Virus record (IMG/VR): IMGVR_UViG_3300025759_000613
Coordinates: 1 to 25,929 of that record
Length of the DNA: 25,929 nucleotides
From: a virus
Reading direction: 5' to 3' (one strand)
Every line of letters starts with the position of its first letter. Within the stretch, counting starts at the first letter, position 1. Both the position numbers and the translations under genes were made by a program. The notes below the pieces were generated by a model. That model searched no databases. It was not told the origin of the DNA and worked only from the letters and a program-made list of their open reading frames with translations. Positions 16,701-23,282 of this stretch are shown one piece after another.

Positions 16701-18809
16701 AAAGCAGCCAACCCTGTTTCAGCAAAAGCATTTGGCGGTACTGCCGGAGTTCGTATGATGCAGGGCATGAACAATGCTGCAACTAGAGGGATGAAAAAAC
16801 TATTTTCTAACGAGTCGGTTTTGAAAGCTTTGGGCGACGACGTAGGTATGGATTTTAATTCTGCAGACGACGTGATTGCTTACTTTAAGAATGACTACTA
16901 CGGTACAAACTCTACAGTTCTTGCGGAATTGGGCGTTCAGTCTGGTGATCAGATATCTGACTTACAGCTTGCATTGAAGATCATCAGCGACGAAGGATTA
17001 TCTATGAACGCACGTAACCTGTCGTTTATTGCGTCGCCAAAAGAGATGGAAGATTTACGGCAGGCAGCTAACCAGCTTATAAAAAGCAACAACGATGACA
17101 AGCAAAACATCGGGCGGCTGGTCGTATCTAGCATAGATGATACCCTAGAAAAGTGGGGAAGCACACTGAATGTAGATGACTACAATCAGGTAGCAAGAGC
17201 ACGTACTCTTTCACGATTAGAAGCACAAAGGTTTGATGAAGGAACTTTTGGCTACGAAGTAGAACGTATGACAGCCGGTGACATTGATATTATTGCTGGC
17301 GGTGGTGATACCACACAACTTACAAAGGGGGGAAGACAAGTCGTCGATTTATTGAAGCCCTTGATCGATAACATTGTTAATCCCGGACCTAACTCTACTG
17401 CAATTGTAAAAAGTCAATTAGATAGACTGTCTACTACTTTCGCATCCTTATCTCCTTCGTTAGCAGATAACATCCTAGTCGCAGGAGTGGACGGTAAAGT
17501 TCGCATACCAACTGCAGGTGAGTTGTCCGAAGCTACCTTCAAGGTAATGGACCTAGAAGGTTTTAAGAAGCTACAGGCAATTATCGGAACTTCTATAAAG
17601 AATGAGTTTCTTAGAATCAGCGGCATGGAAAAGGTTCAACAAGTCGTACGAGCGTCTGCAGGTTCTATAGTAGTCGAAACACCTATGATACTAAACGCTG
17701 CTGATATGCCTAAAGCCATAAAGGTACCAGAGCAGTTTGAAGGTGACTTAGCCGCTTACCTCGAAAGCATCGAAGACGCATTTACATTCATGGTAAAAGA
17801 CGGAGACAATCCGCCTGTAGCTATGAAGCTGTTTGACACAGACGACCTTCTCACTGCAGATAGAGATGTTGTAACCATTGTCAATCTTTCTAAAGAGTAT
17901 CAGCAGACACATGCGGACTTGTTGAGCGTAGCTAAAACTGCACAGTCAGAGATGGGCACTACAGAGGCTGCGATAGCTGACCTTGCTCTTGAAAGTTTGA
18001 GTCAAGTGCACAAGTCTTCGAAGACAACTGTGGGACGTGAGTTCTTTGACAAAGTAATCATGTCAGGCGATGCAAACGAAGTAACAGCATACTTGACCCG
18101 AACTCAAGCTGCCATCGGCGCAGATAACATGGTAAACACAACTCAGGCTCTGTTTACAGAAGTATTAAAGTCTGCAGGAGATTTCAGTCGGGGTCGTCGT
18201 ACAGTAAAGATGTTCGACGGACAAGAGGTTCCAGTAGACTCTTATGATAGACCTGATATTGTATTTGCGCTTATAGACGATGCAATAGAAGGTACTAGCA
18301 GAGAAGGAAGAAACATAAGGGCACTTGCAGATGCTGCAGGTGTAGACGAATCCCAACTAAAAACACTTCGCGCTATCTTCCGCCTAGCTACAAAGACAGA
18401 AGCACCTCGCCTCGTACGTGAAGCCGAAGGTAACTTACAGCAGTCTACAAAAGGATTTACCTTAGACAACACCCTGTCAAAGGCGTTTAACCTTGCTCGT
18501 GGCATGGTCAGTAAAGAGTATGTAGCTGCAGAAGTTGCCTTGAGGTATGCGGCAATGGGCAAGGGTCGGATGGTGTCTATGATACTAAAAGACAAACGGT
18601 CAGCAGAGATCATCTACAACGTGCTAAAAGATGAAACACGAGTAGTAGAAGATGATGCGCTATATCTAGCACAAAGCATAATGAAGTTTGTTGCAGGAGA
18701 TTTGTCTAGATCGGGTGTTAACTTTGACACACCAGTAGCAGACAAAGAATACATTGAAAACTACTGGAAAAGTCAAGGGATTATATTTGACTTTGAAGAA
18801 CCACAATAG
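13767..18809 (+). CDS. giant candidate internal/ejection virion protein (1680 aa)
   Basis: The gene encodes 1680 residues, the largest product in the window, close in size to T7 gp16 (1318 aa) and the large ejection proteins of other podoviruses. It is mainly helical. Weakly hydrophobic segments occur near residues 250-262 (GFYLPYYAGYAY), 551-568 (LFGVGAMLGGYAIGKQLF) and 592-607 (FVGAAFTLLGAA), possible membrane-contact regions during ejection. Long coiled-coil stretches occur near 745-880. I find no transglycosylase catalytic pattern and no polymerase or ATPase motif. Ejectosome function is inferred from size, helical nature and place at the end of the late block. The ATG overlaps the previous stop (TAATG). 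Confidence 0.65.
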   Translation: MADTIFTTGPSEKLFPNKPGDGIADDQPEQFTPFDQYLPSRVLDVADKTREMTKSGPGLTTFQEYLKSEESSIAQSETDGRMQIQDRVFEQGLSGEVDLNSLFDQPVIEDQNLYTMLKEAKKAETAGNASPDQVAMLNDARTGNVRQDFDYLLPNNSDLYYGVQETGQFPIDMTTGKVMTPPNVPKGGQLEAKIQEKAEDAAYLKQWMESRPDAPTNPKIRSALLKSIEADLGDVFAERLYSLANATKEGVGFYLPYYAGYAYDSIMNNDTSEYTDEGRQKELIEFRDNFPAFADRQTVMNDILREQLRLQLGDQEFDRLGLGKKTTVDGVEQYEVNFVGEQFANDMFEELFNMQSVPGKLATLIGENLAAYNVFKAPFTFLGSAYRSVQRNIKAASGQDVPFKFLSTSDQAVAVATAAQTRNVPIANAAIQLADEAKYAGFLTKWRQGSLAQVLAGRAGASELAVKQTARHEKIVNLQHNLIRAEKVGDDVKAASITQKLNRELALQNWASVKQLAPYAREYGFSPVFDTTMAISQLIGRNMSENPQMGELFGVGAMLGGYAIGKQLFKLDRVYFVSSALSQTSFRAKVATESFVGAAFTLLGAANRGRGEGWLVNPNLKAVVDMPAEARKNLTTAELYAFDVFTKGLISASGRELAAGGTDFTDSMLRNLSDSFEDMDEVIRILPAAMRDEARAALKMTVGQATQMNFFFSMAAALDASTVSVKPKQFIRVQQQVREKLNAQVEADKQIAAMGLAVDRMDRIILRLNESGDPAQIEAANRLEVLSSSFKSAYAEGNRQQKLLSGRNLEQAQRLIEDLASPNLSIGARKQAILSDQVDDLIEMIGATEARFTAEVDKFSGTTSRTGIAAASTDTASTQAAAVKVAAITANQAVGKLTDAVITGVESSRLPTNAAEIMAGASDQIMQITKLARSDARIVVNAEYEKISTTEPIEFDTVATNILQVFQAYRVDQAGSIAKAANPVSAKAFGGTAGVRMMQGMNNAATRGMKKLFSNESVLKALGDDVGMDFNSADDVIAYFKNDYYGTNSTVLAELGVQSGDQISDLQLALKIISDEGLSMNARNLSFIASPKEMEDLRQAANQLIKSNNDDKQNIGRLVVSSIDDTLEKWGSTLNVDDYNQVARARTLSRLEAQRFDEGTFGYEVERMTAGDIDIIAGGGDTTQLTKGGRQVVDLLKPLIDNIVNPGPNSTAIVKSQLDRLSTTFASLSPSLADNILVAGVDGKVRIPTAGELSEATFKVMDLEGFKKLQAIIGTSIKNEFLRISGMEKVQQVVRASAGSIVVETPMILNAADMPKAIKVPEQFEGDLAAYLESIEDAFTFMVKDGDNPPVAMKLFDTDDLLTADRDVVTIVNLSKEYQQTHADLLSVAKTAQSEMGTTEAAIADLALESLSQVHKSSKTTVGREFFDKVIMSGDANEVTAYLTRTQAAIGADNMVNTTQALFTEVLKSAGDFSRGRRTVKMFDGQEVPVDSYDRPDIVFALIDDAIEGTSREGRNIRALADAAGVDESQLKTLRAIFRLATKTEAPRLVREAEGNLQQSTKGFTLDNTLSKAFNLARGMVSKEYVAAEVALRYAAMGKGRMVSMILKDKRSAEIIYNVLKDETRVVEDDALYLAQSIMKFVAGDLSRSGVNFDTPVADKEYIENYWKSQGIIFDFEEPQ

Positions 18810-18818
18810 GAGAGGACT

Positions 18819-19082
18819 ATGAAGTCGTACTACTCAAGAAAAGGAATGGCATATGGCGGCGGTGTTCGCAAGCCAATGGCAATGGGTGGCATGATGTCCG
18901 CCCCTAAAGCACAAAAAAACGGGATGCAAATGGCTATGAACCCGATGCAACCCGCTCTTAAAATGGGTAAGACTATACCCTCTACGAAGGGCGATCTTGA
19001 TAAGGATGGTAAGATGTCAGGCTATGAAAAGGCCAGACAAACTGCGATTCAAAAGAACATGGGTAAGAAACGAAAAGCCTAA
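18819..19082 (+). CDS. small basic Met/Gly/Lys-rich protein with an EF-hand loop
   Basis: The gene encodes 87 residues, with about a dozen Met and many Gly and Lys. Residues 59-70, DLDKDGKMSGYE, match the canonical EF-hand calcium loop: Asp at 1, 3 and 5, Gly at 6, a hydrophobic at 8 and Glu at 12. A basic helix, KARQTAIQKNMGKKRKA, follows. Similar short Met/Gly/Lys-rich proteins close the late operon of many marine phages, with no known function. The start has a strong AGGAGAGG at 18808-18815. The stop overlaps that of the convergent minus-strand gene. Calcium or DNA binding is possible but unproven. Confidence 0.7.
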   Translation: MKSYYSRKGMAYGGGVRKPMAMGGMMSAPKAQKNGMQMAMNPMQPALKMGKTIPSTKGDLDKDGKMSGYEKARQTAIQKNMGKKRKA

Positions 19083-19300
19083 ATGTAGTTTCGAGATTTG
19101 TCCAACATCTCGTTCCCCATCGACCTAATATACCGAAGCAGGGATGCTATAGAGTGTGCACCATCATACTCTGGCATCCCTGTATTTATTACAGCTTCTA
19201 GCTGCTCCGGCTGGACACCATCCATGTTTATCTCTACGTTGCCGTCTTGTTTTAAATATACTGTGAATTGAAACAGATTAGCTTTGTGCTGTTTTGCCAT
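19079..19300 (-). CDS. small hypothetical protein, last gene of the minus operon
   Basis: The gene encodes 73 residues: a basic start (MAKQHKANLFQFTVYLK), then QDGNVEINMDGVQPEQLEAV and a helical C-terminus (HSIASLLRYIRSMGNEMLDK). I do not recognise the family. The composition suggests a small alpha/beta domain. Its first 23 bases overlap the end of the nuclease candidate upstream, and its TAG stop shares 19080-19081 with the stop of the convergent plus-strand gene. A strong hairpin (19139-19182) lies within its coding sequence and may constrain codon choice. Confidence 0.6.
   Translation of the reverse strand: MAKQHKANLFQFTVYLKQDGNVEINMDGVQPEQLEAVINTGMPEYDGAHSIASLLRYIRSMGNEMLDKSRNYI
19139..19182 (+). 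terminator. strong hairpin, possible terminator of the plus-strand operon
   Basis: The outer arms CAGGGATGC (19139-19147) and GCATCCCTG (19174-19182) pair over 9 bp. After a small internal loop, AGAGTGTG (19151-19158) pairs with CATACTCT (19165-19172) over 8 bp with one G-U, closing on a 6-base loop. TATTTATT follows on the plus strand, a T-rich though imperfect tract. It lies 57 bases past the last plus-strand stop, inside the convergent 73-codon gene. Confidence 0.45.
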
Positions 19301-19769
19301 TGACGTTCTCTAGTTCTTGTATTGCTAGGTTGTAACAGTCGGCTCTAAATGTGAAACCGTTAGTCGGATCGACATCCCCTCTGTTATATCGTGTAGCCTT
19401 TTCGTAGAACGTTTCCTTTGGAATCTCTCCCAAGATCCAAGCCTTGCTATGGTCTGTGAGAATACGAACGAACACGTAGCTGTCGCAGTCTTGCTTCGAT
19501 CCGTGTGCAGCTACAGAACAGTCGTAGTTTGGTGCTGGCGTGGTATTACACCGCTTGGTCTTTACGTCTACACGTCGGTTTTGTACCAAGAGATCAAAGT
19601 CCTTGCTGTTGACAGGTTCGCCACCAGCGTAGTCTTCTACGATTATTTCTCCGATTGCTCCAACGACATTACTAAGACTGCCAGTGATGCTGCCCTGTAG
19701 ATTACCTACAGAGGCAGCTTTCTTTTTGGCACGAGCAAGTATATCAGGCGTTATCTTGATTTGTATCAT
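19278..19769 (-). CDS. putative PD-(D/E)XK-fold nuclease
   Basis: The gene encodes 163 residues. The pattern expected of restriction-endonuclease-like folds is visible: Glu41 in GAIGEIIVEDY, Asp57/Asp59 in KDFDLLV, and Asp68-x-Lys70 in RRVDVKTK. That is the E, D, (D/E)-x-K set around the central strands. Cys74, Cys84, Cys95 and Cys144 are present without an obvious zinc spacing. The substrate is unknown; host DNA breakdown or phage DNA processing would fit the operon. A good Shine-Dalgarno (GAGAAGAAG) precedes the ATG. The start lies inside the end of the 55-aa zinc-ribbon gene (26-base overlap). The nuclease assignment rests on motif spacing alone. Confidence 0.6.
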   Translation of the reverse strand: MIQIKITPDILARAKKKAASVGNLQGSITGSLSNVVGAIGEIIVEDYAGGEPVNSKDFDLLVQNRRVDVKTKRCNTTPAPNYDCSVAAHGSKQDCDSYVFVRILTDHSKAWILGEIPKETFYEKATRYNRGDVDPTNGFTFRADCYNLAIQELENVNGKTAQS

Positions 19770-19911
19770 CTTCTTCTCTAGGTAAATATACTAAAACAAA
19801 CGAGCCACAGTTCGAACAACTGAGATTGGTGACCATAGAATGATCTGGATCATCATCCGTATCATGGTCACCACCCCAAGTCAAGGCATATGTACAGTAC
19901 CAACAATTCAT
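19744..19911 (-). CDS. 55-residue zinc-ribbon protein
   Basis: This small gene encodes 55 residues starting MNCWYCTYALTWGGDHDTDD and containing SCSNCGSFVLVYLP. Two CxxC knuckles (Cys3/Cys6 and Cys32/Cys35) would bind one zinc. An Asp/His-rich loop lies between them. The CW-C-LTWGGDHD and VTNLSC-NC pattern recurs in short phage proteins of unknown function, recalled from memory. The ATG overlaps the TGA of the ribonucleotide reductase gene (ATGA, 19908-19911), and the frame stays open to TGA at 19744. It fills what would otherwise be a 138-base gap in a tightly packed operon. Possible roles are DNA or protein binding, or help to the neighbouring reductase or nuclease. Confidence 0.75.
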   Translation of the reverse strand: MNCWYCTYALTWGGDHDTDDDPDHSMVTNLSCSNCGSFVLVYLPREEDDTNQDNA

Positions 19912-21857
19912 GCCGCGTTCAAGTCCACTACTTCACAGACTCCTGCTGAACAAGCCAACTCACGTGATCCGCTAGTGTTGTCTTCTTTTTCGAAATCAGT
20001 TAGCTTTTCCCAATCAATGCGTACGTTTTTGTAAGTCTGCATCCATTCACTGTACTCATCCACGTCGATGTCCTGATATGGAGGCTGTGGATAAACGAAA
20101 TCATTGAGCGGAAAAAAAGAGACACCTGACGCAACATCAAAGTTCTCGTAAACCCACGCACCAACTTCCATCCACTCATGTTCCTTGACGGTAATAGATA
20201 CAGACGGTTTGTGTTCACACCAATGTATAGCGTAGGTCTTCCAGAGTTCTAGTTGCTCAATAGCTGTCATCTGAGTTCGTGTGACGGCACCGTCGGGTGC
20301 CTTTGTTGGAAACGAAAAGACAGTCGTCATGTCCGGCTTATTTACACAACGTTCATTATGTACACCAGATTCAATTAAGAATTGCGTCAGGGGGTCTTTG
20401 TTATCACCACGAACAGTGCGGATATAATAGTCGTTGTGTCGTGCGTGAATGCCACTTGCTGCATCTACCAACTGCGATACGGTTCCTGATGGCTTGACGC
20501 AGGTTATTGCTGCGCTAACAGGAATACCAATCTCTTCTGCAAAAAGTCGGTTTGTTTCGATAGCGGTTTCCCGCATTTCTTCGAGCCAACGCTTGCTATC
20601 CACGTTCTTTGAAAGAACAGGATGATCCATGATACCTGTCAGAGACACACCTAACAAACGTTCTTCTTCTGTGTTGTCCTTCCATATCTTCCTCAAGTAT
20701 TTAAAGTCAGTCAAGGTAGACTGGAGGGTTCCCAAGATGGTTGCCAAACGTACCTTATCTTTTAGGTCTTGCAGAGAGTCGGTTTCACGAACAACTACCT
20801 CTGACAAGTTACAGAACTGATATCCGCGTAAGATGATCTCACTGCACGGGTTGGTTCCCCACATGTGACCTGTTTCACGGCGACCATTACGAGCAACCTG
20901 CTTGTCGGCTGCTTCACGATTGAACATACCACGCTCACCAGACTTGCTGTCATACAGAGCAAGCCACTCACGCATGAACGTACCCATCTCAGGCTTAGTC
21001 TTGTAGGCAACTGAGTTGTTAGCTAGTGCTCGTTGACCATTTCTGTAGATTTGCTTGTCAGGCTCATCCCACCACTCACCAGATTTGGCGAGTCGCATCT
21101 GTTCGTCACCTAGATTAGACAAACTAATTAATGCTGAACGACGAACGCCGCCCACAACCACAATCTCACCTACCTTACACATAAGATCGTGGCATTCAAT
21201 AGGGTACAGCCTACGTCCTGCAGCCTTTTTAAATTTTTTGACAGTAAAGTTAAACAGATCAATAAGGGGTTGTGGACCACTTGCTCTGCCGCCCATGACC
21301 TTCAAACGAGCACCAGCTTCACGAACTCCCGACATATCCCACGAAGGAACCTGTCCAGCGTAGAGCAGCGCAATCAACTCGCGCAGTGCCTTTGCCCATC
21401 CCGGTTTGCTATCAGCTACCTTGATCACAGTTTCTGAATCATTGAAGTTGTCGCTAACTACTGGCAATTTGTCAACGTTCTCTCTTTCTACAGAGAAACC
21501 GACTCCTGTGCCGCACATCAAGATGTACATACACTCATCGAACGCACGAGGACTGTCTACTGGGATGTAGCTACAGTTATAGCCACACACTGCATCACGC
21601 TCTAGGGCATCACCAGCAGTCATCATAGCCCTCATCGAAGGCATGACCCGCAGGTTGAGGATAGCTTCTTCGAGTTCGTTCCTCAGTGAACTGTCCAGCT
21701 TATAGCCGTGCTTATCGTGCACATAAGAATCCATAAAAGAAATATATCGGGATACAGTCTCATCCCAGTTCTCCCTGCGCTGCTCGTCTTCGATCCAACG
21801 TGCGTAGCGTGATTTGTGAATGAATTGTTGGTATGGTGTAGGCAGCATATTGCTCAT
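19908..21857 (-). CDS. class II (adenosylcobalamin-dependent) ribonucleotide reductase, monomeric type
   Basis: The gene encodes 649 residues. It makes deoxyribonucleotides from ribonucleotides with B12, needing no oxygen or second subunit. The active site is clear: NPCSE at 336-340 gives the thiyl Cys338, Glu340 and Asn336. Cys95 (GYNCSY) and Cys349 (YQFCNLSE) are the redox pair, and Cys349 lies 11 residues after Cys338, as in the Lactobacillus leichmannii enzyme (408/419). The C-terminal relay cysteines are Cys636 and Cys641 (CSAGVC). GGRASGPQPL and KPSGTVSQLVDAASGIHARH are class signatures. It is shorter than the 739-residue Lactobacillus enzyme. GGGAG precedes the ATG. It probably acts on NTPs with MazG and DUF3310 beside it. 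Confidence 0.95.
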   Translation of the reverse strand: MSNMLPTPYQQFIHKSRYARWIEDEQRRENWDETVSRYISFMDSYVHDKHGYKLDSSLRNELEEAILNLRVMPSMRAMMTAGDALERDAVCGYNCSYIPVDSPRAFDECMYILMCGTGVGFSVERENVDKLPVVSDNFNDSETVIKVADSKPGWAKALRELIALLYAGQVPSWDMSGVREAGARLKVMGGRASGPQPLIDLFNFTVKKFKKAAGRRLYPIECHDLMCKVGEIVVVGGVRRSALISLSNLGDEQMRLAKSGEWWDEPDKQIYRNGQRALANNSVAYKTKPEMGTFMREWLALYDSKSGERGMFNREAADKQVARNGRRETGHMWGTNPCSEIILRGYQFCNLSEVVVRETDSLQDLKDKVRLATILGTLQSTLTDFKYLRKIWKDNTEEERLLGVSLTGIMDHPVLSKNVDSKRWLEEMRETAIETNRLFAEEIGIPVSAAITCVKPSGTVSQLVDAASGIHARHNDYYIRTVRGDNKDPLTQFLIESGVHNERCVNKPDMTTVFSFPTKAPDGAVTRTQMTAIEQLELWKTYAIHWCEHKPSVSITVKEHEWMEVGAWVYENFDVASGVSFFPLNDFVYPQPPYQDIDVDEYSEWMQTYKNVRIDWEKLTDFEKEDNTSGSRELACSAGVCEVVDLNAA

Positions 21858-21861
21858 AATT

Positions 21862-22140
21862 TTATTCTCCCTTGATTTCGATTAGTTTGTTCAAGTACCA
21901 CTGCGCTTTTTTAAGGTCTTCGATTCCGTTTTTGTATCGGTATCTCCAGAGGTACTTGAGGATGTTACCTTGTAAGTAGTATTCGAACCCATCGTCTGTC
22001 GCCGCCGCGATTGCTTCAACGCATTCGATACCTGTTTGATTGTAGTGTGGCGGATTGTTGACAAGATCTACTCCCCCGTAAGCCATCTTACCGGCCTGTT
22101 CCATCTCTTCCAAATATTTCATGTGTTCTTCGTGCCTCAT
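21862..22140 (-). CDS. DUF3310 protein, related to T7 gp1.7 nucleotide kinase
   Basis: The gene encodes 92 residues. The DUF3310 signature fills residues 27-90: [20 protein letters not shown], then [20 protein letters not shown] and [16 protein letters not shown]7 gp1.7, which contains this domain, phosphorylates dTMP and dGMP; whether this protein has that activity is inferred. An acidic/Met-rich helix of about 25 residues precedes the domain. It starts inside the MazG stop (ATGA, 22137-22140) and ends four bases before the reductase ATG, and its last codons (GGA GAA) supply the reductase ribosome site. All three neighbours deal with nucleotide pools. Confidence 0.85.
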   Translation of the reverse strand: MRHEEHMKYLEEMEQAGKMAYGGVDLVNNPPHYNQTGIECVEAIAAATDDGFEYYLQGNILKYLWRYRYKNGIEDLKKAQWYLNKLIEIKGE

Positions 22141-22457
22141 CTGTCGTCTCCGCTGCCCTTCAACATGTTGCGGTTCTTACGGTCTTCTAGCTTATCCAAG
22201 TTTGTCTGTGCAATCTCTTCTAAGCTATAGCCCAAGTCCCGTGCTAAAATTGCAACGTACCATAGCACATCACCAAGCTCTTTGGCAATATCATCCTTGT
22301 AAAAAAGATGGGGTTCGCCGTCACGAACAATCTTCTTTACCTTGTCCGCAACTTCACCGGCTTCCCCACTCAAACCCAGCGTTGGGTATAGAATGCGGTA
22401 TTCATCTGGATAGATAGCAGTAGATTCTGCCCTCATTTGGTATTCATCTAGCTTCAT
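22137..22457 (-). CDS. MazG-like nucleotide pyrophosphohydrolase
   Basis: The gene encodes 106 residues, one all-alpha MazG domain. The metal-binding pattern E-xx-E and E-xx-D is complete: Glu32 and Glu35 in [11 protein letters not shown], Glu60 and Asp63 in [11 protein letters not shown]. The closing helix [17 protein letters not shown] is typical of phage MazG. The enzyme hydrolyses nucleoside triphosphates to monophosphates and pyrophosphate. In phages it is thought to recycle host nucleotides or blunt the ppGpp response; its substrate here is not visible. The ATG overlaps the stop of the previous gene (ATGA, 22454-22457), and its own stop overlaps the DUF3310 start. Confidence 0.92.
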   Translation of the reverse strand: MKLDEYQMRAESTAIYPDEYRILYPTLGLSGEAGEVADKVKKIVRDGEPHLFYKDDIAKELGDVLWYVAILARDLGYSLEEIAQTNLDKLEDRKNRNMLKGSGDDR

Positions 22458-22807
22458 TGTTTCGTCCCAAAGTCTACTTTAACTACATTTCCTTCAACTG
22501 CTTTGATGGCTTTAGGGTCAGTGATCTCTGCCTCTTCAATCATCTCCTGACCTACCAACCTAAACTGTATCGCAGCAACACCCCTATCGTAAACCTCGTC
22601 GGTGTGCATACGAATCATATCTAGTGCACCCTCTTGTATGACCATAGCCGAATCGAAGTCTTCATCCTCTTCGTACGTCTTGCTTGTAGTGTCATACGCT
22701 GACAGGGTAAACTCATTGTCTCCGGTAGAACGAAGAATGATGTAGTACCTGTCCGGTAAAAGAGACAGGGCTTCCATACTCTGTTGGATATCGCTATCGT
22801 CTGCCAT
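22454..22807 (-). CDS. acidic conserved hypothetical protein
   Basis: The gene encodes 117 residues from the ATG at 22807 ([11 protein letters not shown]). The frame stays open upstream to an ATG at 22930, but that would overlap the endonuclease gene by 137 bases, so the internal start is preferred; an ATG at 22816 is also possible. The sequence is acidic, with [20 protein letters not shown], an [20 protein letters not shown] helix, [11 protein letters not shown] and a C-terminal [12 protein letters not shown] do not recognise a named family. It sits between endonuclease I and MazG in the replication operon and overlaps MazG by four bases. Confidence 0.65.
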   Translation of the reverse strand: MADDSDIQQSMEALSLLPDRYYIILRSTGDNEFTLSAYDTTSKTYEEDEDFDSAMVIQEGALDMIRMHTDEVYDRGVAAIQFRLVGQEMIEEAEITDPKAIKAVEGNVVKVDFGTKQ

Positions 22808-23282
22808 TTTTTTCATACCAATCTGTTGGGATTGAGCCTTCAGCCCAGATAAAATTATGTCGTTCACACCAAGCAGCGTACGTTGTTTTGCTACCCTTGT
22901 AAATCTTATTTGATGCTCGAAGAAATACAAAACGAATATCTAGCTTGGGATGTTGTTTCTTTACAAGTAGCATCTTAACTCTGTCATCTTTTGTCAAGTG
23001 ACCCTTTGCTTCAACGTAGATGTCTGACTTTTCTAGGTAGAAGTCTGGAGTATAGTTGCGTGGTTCGGGTATGTATTGGAATTTTGTTTCTTCGTACCGG
23101 AAGGGTACTGCGTTTTCTGTTAAGGTTCGAGCGAGATTTAACTCGAACTGTGACCTATATCGTGATTTTTTCAAAACTCTAGTCCAATCGATTGAAATCT
23201 TTTTATCAGATACCCTGCCAGTTTGGGGGATAGTCTTTCTATATTTGTAAGTTCTGTTGTTAAAGGGTGCATCGGCACACAT
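22794..23282 (-). CDS. T7 endonuclease I-like Holliday junction resolvase
   Basis: The gene encodes 162 residues from the ATG at 23282. It resembles T7 gp3 closely: SQFELNLARTL, then VPFRYEETKFQYI, NYTPDFYLE, YVEAKGHLTKDDR, LLVKKQHPKLDIRFVF, KIYKGSKTTYAAWCERH and IPTDWYEK. Catalytic residues by this alignment are Glu47, Asp80, Glu91 and Lys93 (T7 Glu20, Asp55, Glu65, Lys67). It cuts branched DNA during recombination and packaging, and can break host DNA. The first 36 residues overlap the previous gene by 112 bases and have no T7 counterpart. A TTG at 23174, forming TTGA with the previous stop, is a credible alternative start (126 aa). Confidence 0.9.
   Translation of the reverse strand: MCADAPFNNRTYKYRKTIPQTGRVSDKKISIDWTRVLKKSRYRSQFELNLARTLTENAVPFRYEETKFQYIPEPRNYTPDFYLEKSDIYVEAKGHLTKDDRVKMLLVKKQHPKLDIRFVFLRASNKIYKGSKTTYAAWCERHNFIWAEGSIPTDWYEKNGRR

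Noticed and set aside
13767-18809. Possible lytic transglycosylase or virion RNA polymerase domain in the giant protein
   Set aside because: No catalytic motif for either could be found by reading through the translation.
20286-20301. GC-rich hairpin GGCACC-GTCG-GGTGCC within the reductase gene
   Set aside because: Only six base pairs, inside conserved coding sequence, with no functional T-tract in the direction of transcription.
22808-22930. Upstream extension of the acidic hypothetical gene to an ATG at 22930
   Set aside because: It would overlap the conserved C-terminal third of the endonuclease I homologue by 137 bases; internal ATGs at 22807 or 22816 avoid this.
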